DNA of 64,000 bases from a virus, in IMG/VR virus record IMGVR_UViG_3300035688_000002, positions 36,803 through 100,802 of that record; one strand, given 5' to 3'. The notes beneath the pieces were generated by a model. That model saw only the letters and a list, made by a program, of their open reading frames with translations. It was not told where the DNA came from and searched no databases. The position numbers and the translations under genes are program-made. Shown here piece after piece: positions 31,801 through 39,497 of this stretch (its first letter is position 1; the number at the start of each line of letters is the position of its first letter).

Positions 31801-32592
31801 TCAATCGACCCATCCCCATACAGAGGCGTTCCTGGATATTTCTCTCAACTCACGATTCGCATAGACTCTGTGCCATGTGTCCAAGACGAGAGTCTTATGA
31901 TCTGGGTGCTTGATTTTCCCGCGGACGAAAAACACTCGTATCTTTTTAATTGTCATATGTTGCATTTCATCGGCAATGTGTGGTCTCCCTGTGCCTTCCT
32001 CTATCCTTGCGTTACGAGCTATCATCCACTCTGTCTTGGCCCGCTCTCTCAATTCTCGATTTTCTTTAACTGTAGCTGGAACAAAGAACCATTCTCCCTG
32101 TCTCTTTGCACTCTCCTGTAATTTTCCTCTGTAGGCCACTTGTGGAGGCCTTAGTATCTCGTGTGCTTCTTTAACTGTGTTGAGAGGCCCAAGCAGAGGC
32201 ACCTGTGCAATGAAATAATGAGTCTCATCGAGTCCCATGAGATATTTGCGAAGAGTGGGGCTTGTTTCTCTCCTCTCATCGACCATCTCAAACCTTCTGT
32301 GCCTGCCTCTCCCTGAAACCACTTTCTGCACCTTCACAGTAAAAACCCTGCGAGGCTCCTTGATATGTAAAAGCACCTGTTTGAATTTCGAGTCAGTATC
32401 AAGGACTCTTACCTCATTATGTGGATTTCCACAGTAAATTCCGAAGAATTCCCGTGTTCCACCCTGACCGCCTCGGATAGTCATTTGAAAGACATTCTTA
32501 TTCGAAGTCTGGATTATCGGCTTCTCCGCCACCCAGCATCTGAGACCAAGTCGGTCAAAGGACTCTTTAATCTTGCTTTCTCTCATTCTCAT
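31801..32592 (-). CDS. Conserved phage hypothetical protein
   Basis: 263 residues. The central region has FEMVDERRETSPTLRKYLMG and LDETHYFIAQVPLLG; the C-terminus HPDHKTLVLDTWHRVYANRE is a conserved-looking block seen in tailed-phage proteins of unknown function. Seems a single soluble enzyme-sized protein. No motif that fixes a reaction. Confidence 0.72.
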   Translation of the reverse strand: MRMRESKIKESFDRLGLRCWVAEKPIIQTSNKNVFQMTIRGGQGGTREFFGIYCGNPHNEVRVLDTDSKFKQVLLHIKEPRRVFTVKVQKVVSGRGRHRRFEMVDERRETSPTLRKYLMGLDETHYFIAQVPLLGPLNTVKEAHEILRPPQVAYRGKLQESAKRQGEWFFVPATVKENRELRERAKTEWMIARNARIEEGTGRPHIADEMQHMTIKKIRVFFVRGKIKHPDHKTLVLDTWHRVYANRELREISRNASVWGWVD

Positions 32593-32932
32593 TTGTTTTC
32601 TCCTTTGTTTCAGTAATTTGTATGCCTTTTTCTTTAAACCAGGGAATCAACCCATAGAGAACGAACTCAAGCACAGCGTCCCACTCTTCATCTGGTAGCT
32701 CTGTAATCATTGTGTGAAGTGGCATTGCTCTTTCACTATCAAAGGCTTTCCTAAAGGCAGTGTGAAAGCCTTCGCCTATCATACTTTTTAAATCTTCTCT
32801 ATCCACTTCTGGCTGGCTTTCGATGAGGCGACGGATGGCCTGTTTTATTGACCATTCATTTTCTATGCTAATATTCTTAACACTTGCAAAATCGAGCCAC
32901 TTAGTTATTATTTCTTTCGTCGGCTTGCTCAT
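32567..32932 (-). CDS. Hypothetical helical protein (paralog A)
   Basis: 121 residues, ends in a charged tail. The part KQAIRRLIESQPEVDREDLK ... WFKEKGIQIT resembles KAAIVRLSIQPEISISFIRD ... RFEQEGIRIK of 33107-33406, so the two are probably diverged paralogs. Unknown function. Confidence 0.65.
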   Translation of the reverse strand: MSKPTKEIITKWLDFASVKNISIENEWSIKQAIRRLIESQPEVDREDLKSMIGEGFHTAFRKAFDSERAMPLHTMITELPDEEWDAVLEFVLYGLIPWFKEKGIQITETKEKTNENERKQD

Positions 32933-33090
32933 GGCTTCTCCTTGTGTTCTTCTGGGTTGTGTTCACCAAAATCTAATTCAATTCCTCTTTCATCACATTC
33001 GTTACAAATAAATTCTTTACAGCCATAGCAATAACTCCCCTCATCACATAACTTCCCACAAAAATAACATTTTCCTTTTTTCTTTTCACT
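32929..33090 (-). CDS. Small zinc-finger protein
   Basis: 53 residues from ATG 33090 (AAAGGAG site). CYFCGKLCDEGSYCYGCKEF then CNECDE: dense Cys pattern for two zinc ions. Lies between the two paralogs, overlapping the next gene as ATGA. Confidence 0.7.
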   Translation of the reverse strand, partial: SEKKKGKCYFCGKLCDEGSYCYGCKEFICNECDERGIELDFGEHNPEEHKEKP

Positions 33091-33106
33091 CATCCCGATT
33101 CTCCTT

Positions 33107-33406
33107 TTATTTAATTCGTATGCCTTCTTGTTCAAATCTATCAATTAAGCCCCTCATTAATTTCGCATAGTCAAGCGTTTCCTTGTTGTCTATTATTTCT
33201 TTTGTTAAATCTCTAATAAATGAAATTGAGATTTCTGGCTGGATACTAAGCCGGACAATGGCAGCCTTAAAATTCGTCTCACACTCTTCTTTTGCGGGTT
33301 TGCCGTTGGTCTTCACACAGGTTTCACAGCCTCCTGATATCTGCCTACACATTTGTCTCCAGGTCTCCAGCCAGTGTTTCAAATTCAATTTAATTGGGTC
33401 ACTCAT
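33107..33406 (-). CDS. Hypothetical helical protein (paralog B)
   Basis: 99 residues, with CRQISGGCETC near the N-terminus and a C-terminal helix similar to paralog A (32567-32932). Suggests local gene duplication. Unknown function. Confidence 0.65.
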   Translation of the reverse strand: MSDPIKLNLKHWLETWRQMCRQISGGCETCVKTNGKPAKEECETNFKAAIVRLSIQPEISISFIRDLTKEIIDNKETLDYAKLMRGLIDRFEQEGIRIK

Positions 33407-33418
33407 CTCATCACTCCT

Positions 33419-33559
33419 TTATTTCCGCCTTAGTTCCTTGATGTCTTGAGCTATTGCAACACAGAGCCACACGACCAAGAATATCCTGCCAAACAGGGAG
33501 ATTTCAACTTTAAAGTGCATAAGAACGTGTGCAATTACCAAACATAGAAAGGTTCTCAT
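33419..33559 (-). CDS. Small membrane protein
   Basis: 46 residues from ATG 33559 (ATGA with the preceding gene). Two short hydrophobic stretches (FLCLVIAHVLMHF, LFGRIFLVVWLCVAIA) and a basic end RRK. Likely embedded in the inner membrane. Confidence 0.6.
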   Translation of the reverse strand: MRTFLCLVIAHVLMHFKVEISLFGRIFLVVWLCVAIAQDIKELRRK

Positions 33560-33948
33560 TCTCTGGCTCCTTTGCGGGCTTGGGCTATTCTGTGGTATTT
33601 CCAAGTGCGTTTCCAATTTGACCTCATTGCCACCTCAGAGCAGATAAAAACCAGCGTCATGGCAACTGTAACGGCAATTTTCCCATTAACTTCCTGCCCT
33701 GCACGAAATTGAAGTTTGTTCATCCAAGCCAGTAGTGGAACGACGCTTGCAATCAGAAAATAGAAAGCCTGGAAGACCCAAAACCAAATTCTTAACATTC
33801 GATATCTCATTGGCCCCTCCTCAGTAATTTCTTCGCTCTGGCTGTCTTTCTCAACACATTCTGGGCATTCAATCCACGCTCGAATGATTGTCGAACTAGG
33901 AACCTCTGTTGAAACTGATTTGCCACAGCCATTACATCTTATTCGCAT
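33556..33948 (-). CDS. Zinc-ribbon membrane protein
   Basis: 130 residues from ATG 33948, placed 7 nt after the upstream stop; an ATG at 33981 would overlap it by 26 nt. N-terminal zinc ribbon (CNGCGKS...CPEC), then two transmembrane helices (WFWVFQAFYFLIASVVPLL and AVTVAMTLVFICSEVA) and a basic tail. Unknown role. Confidence 0.68.
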   Translation of the reverse strand: MRIRCNGCGKSVSTEVPSSTIIRAWIECPECVEKDSQSEEITEEGPMRYRMLRIWFWVFQAFYFLIASVVPLLAWMNKLQFRAGQEVNGKIAVTVAMTLVFICSEVAMRSNWKRTWKYHRIAQARKGARE

Positions 33949-33955
33949 TCCGCTG

Positions 33956-34057
33956 TCACCGCTTGCTCTTGACTTTTCCAAACTTTCCGATTAGGAAAGC
34001 GGCAGTAACAAGAACAAAACAGATGATTAGGACTAAATCTGCAATATTGATTTTCAT
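33956..34057 (-). CDS. Single-span membrane peptide
   Basis: 33 residues, ATG 34057 with a perfect AAGGAGG site, TGA at 33956-33958. MKINIADLVLIICFVLVTAA then a basic tail GKFGKVKSKR: N-out/C-in type peptide. It is short, but the ribosome site and coupling to the next gene make it credible. Confidence 0.6.
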   Translation of the reverse strand: MKINIADLVLIICFVLVTAAFLIGKFGKVKSKR

Positions 34058-34076
34058 TCGCAACCTCCTTGTGTAT

Positions 34077-34182
34077 AAGCAAGGGAGGGCCAGATGCTAA
34101 ATTCTAAGGGGGTTTGATGGTTGATGGGACCATTTTGGACACCCGACCTGGTCGCATTGCACGACACCGGACTCCCTAGCTT
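34077..34182 (-). ncRNA. Structured leader candidate
   Basis: AAGCAAGGGAG (34077-34087) pairs with CTCCCTAGCTT (34172-34182) except for one mismatch, enclosing a GTCG/CGAC hairpin (34151-34165) and other short repeats. Lies just before the ribosome site of 33956-34057. Weaker than the other RNA candidates; one inner pair favours the plus strand. Confidence 0.3.
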
Positions 34183-34208
34183 ATTCATTTTCATTCTTTC
34201 TCATACCC

Positions 34209-34424
34209 TTACTCAAAAGACTTTGTTGTCTGAGGAAAGAGGCTCTTTCTGTGCCCCCACCGGGGTTGACTGTCAGTCTTTTTTCTCCGAGGGGGATATC
34301 GTCTATCTCTTTCCTCCGTTGATATCCTTTCGAAATTCTCACAAGCAGATGATGGCTGACCCCTCTGTGGGTAACCGTTTCGAGCAGCGCAATTGTAACA
34401 GTGAAACCCATGGCTCATATTCAT
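34209..34424 (-). CDS. Small Cys-containing protein
   Basis: 71 residues from ATG 34424. FHCYNCAARNG ... SACENFERIS gives three Cys of a small zinc-binding domain; C-terminal half basic and Pro-rich. An alternative frame overlapping it (34181-34411) lacks such features. Moderate support. Confidence 0.45.
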   Translation of the reverse strand: MNMSHGFHCYNCAARNGYPQRGQPSSACENFERISTEERDRRYPPRRKKTDSQPRWGHRKSLFPQTTKSFE

Positions 34425-34456
34425 TTGAGTCCAATTCCTGCACCACACGACTGTTA

Positions 34457-34588
34457 TCACTTTGAAGACACCTCTCGCCCACAACCTTGACAGAAACCGT
34501 CGTGTTTGAGCGTTCCTCCGTAGGAATGGCAGTGTAGGCAGATATTCTCTTGGACTCTCTCACTTTTCCAATTACACGTCTTTTTCAT
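34457..34588 (-). CDS. 43-residue zinc-ribbon protein
   Basis: ATG 34588 to TGA 34457-34459. CLHCHSYGGTLKHDGFCQGCG is a textbook zinc ribbon (CxxC-x14-CxxC), so the frame is real despite its size. Its start follows a GGGA within the hairpin at 34596-34611, hinting at structure-dependent translation. Confidence 0.65.
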   Translation of the reverse strand: MKKTCNWKSERVQENICLHCHSYGGTLKHDGFCQGCGREVSSK

Positions 34589-34595
34589 CTTTTTA

Positions 34596-34611
34596 TCCCA
34601 GTTCGCTGGGA
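34596..34611. terminator. Hairpin with tetraloop between genes
   Basis: TCCCAG-TTCG-CTGGGA, 6-bp stem with a 4-nt loop, between the stop of 34630-35076 and the start of 34457-34588. On the minus strand it is followed by TAAAAAG rather than a T-tract, so it may mask the ribosome site instead of terminating. Confidence 0.4.
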
Positions 34612-34629
34612 AAATCTTTCTCCCTCTCA

Positions 34630-35076
34630 TTACCACACCTCTGCATCAAAATCCATATCTTGGACGCCCATGAATATAGCTATCTGCTTGCCAAATCCCT
34701 GCCCGTGTGTCATGAGATAGACATAAGGATCCTTACTCCAGGCTGAAACAAGCTCTATCGTTATGTCTGTCCGTTTCAGATATATCATAATGGCTGTAAC
34801 GAGCCCACGTGGCCCTTCTCCGGCGTATCCGACACTAAACCCAGTCGCTGTATATTTCGTGCCATCGTTGAAATGAAAGATTGTGTGCTCGTCTGACTCA
34901 AAGTAATTGATATGCTCAATAGCACGAACAGCCCCATGCTCTCTAGCATATTTATCGAGGTTTCTCAAACTGACCTGAGTGACTCCGCCTTCTTCTTCAC
35001 AGTTCAATCGTTTCATTTCAGCCTGCTGTTTTTTCGGAATCAACGGATATTCACCCTTATAGTATGGATTTTTCAT
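34630..35076 (-). CDS. Hypothetical protein
   Basis: 148 residues, alpha/beta. MKNPYYKGEYPLIPKKQQAE start, then HINYFESDEHTIFHFNDGTKY and a glycine-rich GFSVGYAGEGPRGLVTAIM. No catalytic motif recognised. Follows two genes transcribed in the same direction. Confidence 0.7.
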   Translation of the reverse strand: MKNPYYKGEYPLIPKKQQAEMKRLNCEEEGGVTQVSLRNLDKYAREHGAVRAIEHINYFESDEHTIFHFNDGTKYTATGFSVGYAGEGPRGLVTAIMIYLKRTDITIELVSAWSKDPYVYLMTHGQGFGKQIAIFMGVQDMDFDAEVW

Positions 35077-35265
35077 TTAGGCCTCCTTTTTGGAATAGAC
35101 AGCCAGAAGCGCTTTGACAGCACTGACTGCACCTAAGAATTCACTGAGATGGAGATCATCTTTCTTGGGTCTGGTTCTTGCTCTTATCACGATGAGCTTG
35201 TTGATTGTTTCTCGTACAAGATTCGCCTCTTTCTGGGTGAGTTCTGTTGATTTAATGTCTCTCAT
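35077..35265 (-). CDS. Small helical protein
   Basis: 62 residues, charged two-helix hairpin (ELTQKEANLVRETINKLIVI). Overlaps the nucleotidyltransferase gene by 1 nt; may be its partner. Unknown. Confidence 0.65.
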   Translation of the reverse strand: MRDIKSTELTQKEANLVRETINKLIVIRARTRPKKDDLHLSEFLGAVSAVKALLAVYSKKEA

Positions 35266-35777
35266 TAGATTGACCTCTCATGGGGAAATTTGTATTCCAT
35301 TCCAAGAGTCTCAAAAATGCCAACCTCTGTTTGTTTCCCTGTTGGCTCTCCTGTTAGCCTGTCAAACAAGCCATACTGATTGAGACTGAGCTTCTTTTTC
35401 TTTGCCACCGCTCTCATTCTTATATTCAGCACCGCTGAGCCTGTCAGAAAGAGAAGCATTGGCTCAAGCTTAGCTCTGTCACAAAGATAGAAATCGAGCA
35501 GGAATCCCTCATACAGATACTGTGCTTTCCTGTCACCCTTGTTCCCTCCTAGGATTGGCTCACCAAATTTCTCTCGGCACAGCTTGAAAAAGCCCTCATC
35601 TTCGACATTTTCATTCAGGATGGTGACAAAATCAATGTCATTTGCAAACTCACATCCACGCCTATAGCTTCCTGCTGGGATAGTCTGGGCCACACTGTCT
35701 ATCTGAGACCCAACAGAGGCTATAATCGCTTCAGCCTCTGCCTTTGTCATTCGTCTTCCTCTCCTTGTCGATCTCAT
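35265..35777 (-). CDS. DNA polymerase beta-like nucleotidyltransferase
   Basis: About 170 residues from ATG 35777 (GAGGA 5 nt upstream); a GTG start 12 nt earlier and an ATG at 35750 are alternatives. GSYRRGCEFANDIDFVTI is the nucleotidyltransferase G-S ... D-x-D palm signature and FLLDFYL the third Asp. The C-terminal MRAVAKKKKLSLNQYGLF then FETLGMEYKFPHER matches the PolX thumb end. Such phage enzymes may fill gaps or join ends together with the ligase encoded at 37277. Confidence 0.86.
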   Translation of the reverse strand: MRSTRRGRRMTKAEAEAIIASVGSQIDSVAQTIPAGSYRRGCEFANDIDFVTILNENVEDEGFFKLCREKFGEPILGGNKGDRKAQYLYEGFLLDFYLCDRAKLEPMLLFLTGSAVLNIRMRAVAKKKKLSLNQYGLFDRLTGEPTGKQTEVGIFETLGMEYKFPHERSI

Positions 35778-35785
35778 TTCAGTCC

Positions 35786-35992
35786 TCACGAAACGTCAAA
35801 ATATTCCATACAGATGGCTAACAGATTATCATAATTGCCCGACGTGGCCTTCTTTTTGAATTCGTCAATCTTTTCTTCAGACCAGCCAGCCCTTCTTGCA
35901 GTCTTGACTGCTTTGCCTAAAACAAAGAAAGCATTTCCGTCTTCGCCTGTTAATCTGATTTTTGGTCTTTCGTTTGGCATCTCTTGCCTCAT
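35786..35992 (-). CDS. Conserved small phage protein
   Basis: 68 residues. GNAFFVLGKAVKTARRAGWSEEKI and SGNYDNLLAICMEYFDV match a short phage family of unknown function, usually next to DNA-metabolism genes. ATGA coupling with the SWIM gene; an ATG at 35980 is the alternative start. Confidence 0.78.
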   Translation of the reverse strand: MRQEMPNERPKIRLTGEDGNAFFVLGKAVKTARRAGWSEEKIDEFKKKATSGNYDNLLAICMEYFDVS

Positions 35993-36240
35993 AACCTACC
36001 CTGTGTTTCTGTGGCAATCTCTCTTGCAGCTGCCATGAGGGATAGACCTTTGTCAAGGACTCTGTTAATGTGTTTGCAATTTTGTCCCTCAATCCTGCCT
36101 CTGAAAATGAAATCTGGGCAATTGCAACCGAGATTTCCAGTCTCCTTGTTTCTCTTTACCTCATACACTTTCCCTGGTTTGCTCTGGCTTCTGACCCGAG
36201 CAACCAACTCAAACTTACTTACTCTCTTTTGTCTTGTCAT
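35989..36240 (-). CDS. SWIM zinc-finger protein
   Basis: 83 residues. CNCPDFIFRGRIEGQNCKHI is the CxCx(n)CxH signature of SWIM domains, which bind DNA or protein. GGAGGAG site. First gene after promoter element P4. Confidence 0.8.
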   Translation of the reverse strand: MTRQKRVSKFELVARVRSQSKPGKVYEVKRNKETGNLGCNCPDFIFRGRIEGQNCKHINRVLDKGLSLMAAAREIATETQGRL

Positions 36241-36267
36241 TTTGACTCCTCCTCTTTCACTATTAAG

Positions 36268-36290
36268 ATTATCAGAGCTTTTCTGTCTTC
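36268..36290 (-). promoter_or_regulatory. GAAG-N13-GATAAT promoter-like element (P4)
   Basis: Minus-strand GAAG-N13-GATAAT followed by CTTAATAG, about 30 nt before the SWIM-protein start. Overlaps the last codons of 36272-36694. Confidence 0.65.
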
Positions 36291-36694
36291 CTGACTCTGG
36301 GAGGAGGCCAGACTTCCTTTGATTGATACATAACTGGCCCCTTTTCTATTGCTTCCTCTAAGAACTCCCAATCTGCGGGGCCAAAAGTCTTTAGCTGGCA
36401 CTGTTTGCGGGTAATGTAAGATGACTCAGGTCTGATGGCCTGAAAACAGAGCAGAATGACAATCTTTCCTTTAGGGGAGGCCAGCATCACGAGCTTGACA
36501 AACACTTCCATGTTTGAGAAAAAGACTATATCATCCGTAGTGACATCCACTCTCCAGGATGAGACACGGATCACATCGAAACCAGGTATTTTATTCTCAA
36601 AGGAGCTTTTGATGGGGCTAAAAGTTGATGGCTTGGGATCAGCGATTGTCTCTTCCGGCCCAAAGACATCTATCGCTTTTTCTTTCTTTTGCAT
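36272..36694 (-). CDS. Hypothetical protein
   Basis: 140 residues, beta-rich middle (DIVFFSNMEVFVKLVMLASP), Pro-rich ends. No recognised family. Overlaps the preceding gene by 25 nt. Confidence 0.66.
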   Translation of the reverse strand: MQKKEKAIDVFGPEETIADPKPSTFSPIKSSFENKIPGFDVIRVSSWRVDVTTDDIVFFSNMEVFVKLVMLASPKGKIVILLCFQAIRPESSYITRKQCQLKTFGPADWEFLEEAIEKGPVMYQSKEVWPPPRVRKTEKL

Positions 36695-37062
36695 GAGTCC
36701 CTCCTTGAGGACAGACAGGGTTGCTTTGAAAGGTCAATCAGAAGCATCCTGCCTATGGGGTTTTGGGCCACTGGGAATCTCCAGCCTTTTACGATAGATT
36801 CAATTCCAAAGGCATGGAGTGCCGATTTTATTGACAGCGTGCCATTCTTTCTGAAGTGAAAGTCGCTTCCCTCCGAGACTCCCAAGATACGCAGTGATTC
36901 GCTGTAGCACAGAGCTGCTCCATTCCAGACATGAGTGACTCTCCTTGTCCCAGAGCTGAGATACATATATCCTGCATCATTGGCAAATGAAACAAAAGCC
37001 TCTTTTGCGTGATACCATCTGAAAGACGCTTTCTGTGCTGGTGTTAAACTTAGTGTTTTCAT
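36670..37062 (-). CDS. Hypothetical protein
   Basis: 130 residues from ATG 37062, selected for AAGGAG. SLTPAQKASFRWYHAKEAFVSF near the start, basic Lys/Arg-rich end. Possibly nucleic-acid associated; no family recognised. Confidence 0.66.
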   Translation of the reverse strand: MKTLSLTPAQKASFRWYHAKEAFVSFANDAGYMYLSSGTRRVTHVWNGAALCYSESLRILGVSEGSDFHFRKNGTLSIKSALHAFGIESIVKGWRFPVAQNPIGRMLLIDLSKQPCLSSRRDSCKRKKKR

Positions 37063-37280
37063 CCCTTTCTCCTTTTCTGATCCTGAAGAGTCCTTATTAC
37101 AGAATAACAAAGCCCTGCTACTGCGGCAGCTATGAAAAGACTGAGCCGTGTCACACCATAAAACATCAGTCTTTCAATTTCATTTGTTGGTGTTGCAAAG
37201 CCCCAAAGGAGCCATACAGCCGGCAGATAGGCAAGCCATCCTATAACAGCGGCTTTTATTAGAGCCTTTATAAATTTCAT
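37059..37280 (-). CDS. Two-span membrane protein
   Basis: 73 residues, hydrophobic helices at about 8-28 and 46-64, basic C-terminus DQKRRKG. ATGA overlap with both neighbours. No family. Confidence 0.65.
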   Translation of the reverse strand: MKFIKALIKAAVIGWLAYLPAVWLLWGFATPTNEIERLMFYGVTRLSLFIAAAVAGLCYSVIRTLQDQKRRKG

Positions 37281-38449
37281 GTTGTTTCCTCTTTGATCGT
37301 TTCTTCCTCTTTTATTGTCTCTCCAATCCAGGATATCAAGCGAGCGTGTCGTGGTCGGCCCGTTTCGGCATGTTTTTTATAAATTCTCATTATCAATTTC
37401 TTGCCTACCCATGCAGGGTTTAACGACCCATCAGGCATGGAAAGCTCTCGCCGTCTCTTAAGAGTCATTGTCCCAACACCACCGATAATATTGCCTTTCT
37501 CGTCGCCAACATTGAGAGATCCTACAAGACCCTTCCATGCTCCATTACCATCAGATTTCTTTGAAATCACCTGACAAGTAAAATCCTCATAGCGTTTCAC
37601 TTTCAGCCACGCCATATCTCTCTTGAAGACATAGGAGCTTCCCTTCCTCTTGAGCATCACTCCCTCACCGCCTGTCTTAACGACATATTCATATTTTCCC
37701 TTTAAGTCTCTGTGCCATTGAGGGACAATATCAATCATGCTGTTGATCAGTTTGGAGCCAAGGCTTTTCCACCCTCTGATGAGTTTCTCAGCCAATGCCC
37801 TCCTCTCCTCAAGCTCCCATCCCTTTCCACACACTAAGGTAGTTAGGTTTCCGGGATAGGTAGTCCTAAATCCGTCATGGAGCCATCCAAAATGATAGTG
37901 TTTGATAATGTCAAAGACGACATATCTCACCCATCCGTCCCTCTTCTGAATTTCTATTGCCGTCTCTGGGGCTGACCCCGTAATGCTCATAGCCTTTAGC
38001 AGGTCGTTTCCAACCCACAGATTTCTGGTTCTGTCCCCAAGGCCAGCTACAACTCCCCCATCAAGAATGAGCCCATCCATGCCAGGACAATAGAGAGCTT
38101 GAAAATGAGGGAAATTCTCAGTACATTCGTGATAGAGCATGGTTTCTTTGTGCCTTCCTCTGCTTTGCAGCCTTATTTTTCCCTTCCAAAAGAACATCAG
38201 CATCCGAATTTCATCTATCTTTGGCTCAGCAACATATTCCCTCTGTCTCCCAAGATATTCAGCAGCTTCGTTAGAAACGTCATATCCACACATGGGATGA
38301 ATCTGAGGGAGATGCTCCGATTCATTTATGAAATGTGAGGCTATAAGGTCTTTGAGATTTTCAATAGACTGTCCCTTGAGGGAATCGGGAGTCTTGCTGT
38401 TATCGAGCTTACAGACCCTCTCTGCTAGCTCTCTCCATGTTTCTGGCAT
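37277..38449 (-). CDS. ATP-dependent DNA ligase
   Basis: 390 residues. Adenylation motif I is EPKIDEIRM with K77 as the nucleotidyl Lys; the normal KxDG has Glu in place of Gly. DGLILDGGVV (motif III area), GGEGVMLKRK (IV) and WLKVKRY (V) are clear, followed by an OB-fold with the C-terminal ERRRELS-like MTLKRRREL. Seals nicks in phage replication and repair. Neighbours include the WGR protein and the Pol-beta-like enzyme. Confidence 0.88.
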   Translation of the reverse strand: MPETWRELAERVCKLDNSKTPDSLKGQSIENLKDLIASHFINESEHLPQIHPMCGYDVSNEAAEYLGRQREYVAEPKIDEIRMLMFFWKGKIRLQSRGRHKETMLYHECTENFPHFQALYCPGMDGLILDGGVVAGLGDRTRNLWVGNDLLKAMSITGSAPETAIEIQKRDGWVRYVVFDIIKHYHFGWLHDGFRTTYPGNLTTLVCGKGWELEERRALAEKLIRGWKSLGSKLINSMIDIVPQWHRDLKGKYEYVVKTGGEGVMLKRKGSSYVFKRDMAWLKVKRYEDFTCQVISKKSDGNGAWKGLVGSLNVGDEKGNIIGGVGTMTLKRRRELSMPDGSLNPAWVGKKLIMRIYKKHAETGRPRHARLISWIGETIKEEETIKEETT

Positions 38450-38617
38450 TTATTCTCTCCCCTCAAGCCAATCAAAGAATTGCTCTGGAATTACCACCAA
38501 ACGGGCTTCCTCTCTGTCCATGTGAATTCCATAATGCCCTTTCTCCTCTTTGACAAAATCATCCAGGAATTTCTCAAATAAATCTCTAAGCTCTTTAGGT
38601 GTATGACTTCTGGGCAT
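38450..38617 (-). CDS. Small acidic helical protein
   Basis: 55 residues from ATG 38617 (AAGGAGAATAAA). RSHTPKELRDLFEKFLDDFVKE helix, ends WLEGRE. Stop is adjacent to the ligase start. Unknown. Confidence 0.65.
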   Translation of the reverse strand: MPRSHTPKELRDLFEKFLDDFVKEEKGHYGIHMDREEARLVVIPEQFFDWLEGRE

Positions 38618-38627
38618 TTTATTCTCC

Positions 38628-38801
38628 TTAAAATTGACCATGATATTTCGTATCACCCAGAGTGTCTTTGTCTATCTCATAGATACACTCTCCAGAAGCT
38701 CTCTCACAATCTTCTGGATTTCCTGACTTTGGGCGGAAGGGACAAGTCTCTGGACACTCTTCGGGGTCTTTGGGACTAAAATCACCTGATCCTTTAAGCA
38801 T
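38628..38801 (-). CDS. 57-residue Cys-rich protein
   Basis: ATG 38801 after GAGGAGGAGAAAG, TAA at 38628. ECPETCPFRPKSGNPEDCER and GECIY give a compact Cys cluster. The promoter element P5 ends 24 nt upstream. The strong site and promoter support this frame over the longer overlapping one. Confidence 0.65.
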   Translation of the reverse strand: MLKGSGDFSPKDPEECPETCPFRPKSGNPEDCERASGECIYEIDKDTLGDTKYHGQF

Positions 38802-38824
38802 CTTTCTCCTCCTCTATAGATATT

Positions 38825-38847
38825 ATTATCTCTGAGCCTTTCTCTTC
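38825..38847 (-). promoter_or_regulatory. GAAG-N13-GATAAT promoter-like element (P5)
   Basis: Minus-strand GAAG-N13-GATAAT then AATATCTATAGAGGAGG. Ahead of 38628-38801; overlaps the last codons of the basic repeat protein. Confidence 0.62.
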
Positions 38848-39497
38848 TCTGCGTCCCGTTGTTTTCTCTTTCGGTAGTACTTTGCCTGAAGACTGCGGAA
38901 GTGTTCCACATTGTCTTTCCGCCATTGTTTGGCCCGCTCTGAGATTTTCTTCCTGTTCTTCTGATAATATTTCTCAGCCCATTCCTTTCTATTAGCCTCA
39001 TAATTTGGGTCGTTGGCGTGCATCTTTTTGATTCTGGTTCTGCTTCTCTTCCACCAACTTTTTCGATACTCACGGCGTCTTTCTCTGTTTCTCTCAGCCC
39101 AATCTTTGTGCCACTCATAATATTTCTTCTTGTTTTTCTTATAGCGAAGCTTTTGTGCAGCTTTGGCAGCCGGCGTTTTGTTTCGATTCCTCTGATATTC
39201 CCTTACCCATTCCATGTTTTTCTTTCGCCAGTCTTCTGCTTTCTTTTTGCAGGCTTCTCTATGATTCTGATAAAAGAGCTTGTGTGAAGCCTTGCGTTGC
39301 TCTCTATATTCGGGATCGTCACGATACTGTCTCCTTCTTTCCGCTTTGATTTCCTCCCAATGTTTCTCTCTCCACTTTTTCTGTGTCTTAAAGCATTTGT
39401 CTTTGTGCAAGTGGTAATATCTCTTACCTGCAGCGAGTATCGTAGCCTTGTGTTCCAAATAATAGTCGTGGCTGTAAGGTCTCTTACTTCGTTTCAA
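38826..39497 (-). CDS. Basic repeat protein, HNH-associated type
   Basis: 223 residues, ~45% Lys/Arg, built of imperfect ~20-25-residue units (aromatic pair, Asn/His-Lys, WRKKN). Examples: YYLEHKATILAAGKRYY, KKNMEWVREYQRNRNK, KYYQKNRKKISERAKQW. Such repeats often accompany HNH endonucleases, where they bind DNA, but there is no HNH motif here. Similar to the N-terminal part of the HNH protein at 47836. Probably DNA-binding. Confidence 0.62.
   Translation of the reverse strand: MKRSKRPYSHDYYLEHKATILAAGKRYYHLHKDKCFKTQKKWREKHWEEIKAERRRQYRDDPEYREQRKASHKLFYQNHREACKKKAEDWRKKNMEWVREYQRNRNKTPAAKAAQKLRYKKNKKKYYEWHKDWAERNRERRREYRKSWWKRSRTRIKKMHANDPNYEANRKEWAEKYYQKNRKKISERAKQWRKDNVEHFRSLQAKYYRKRKQRDAEKRKAQR

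Noticed and set aside
34181-34411. 76-codon minus-strand frame
   Set aside because: Overlaps 34209-34424, which has a Cys motif; this frame has no recognisable feature.
38672-39118. 148-codon minus-strand frame
   Set aside because: Overlaps the basic repeat gene and the 38628-38801 gene in another frame; Arg/Thr-rich shadow with no start signal.
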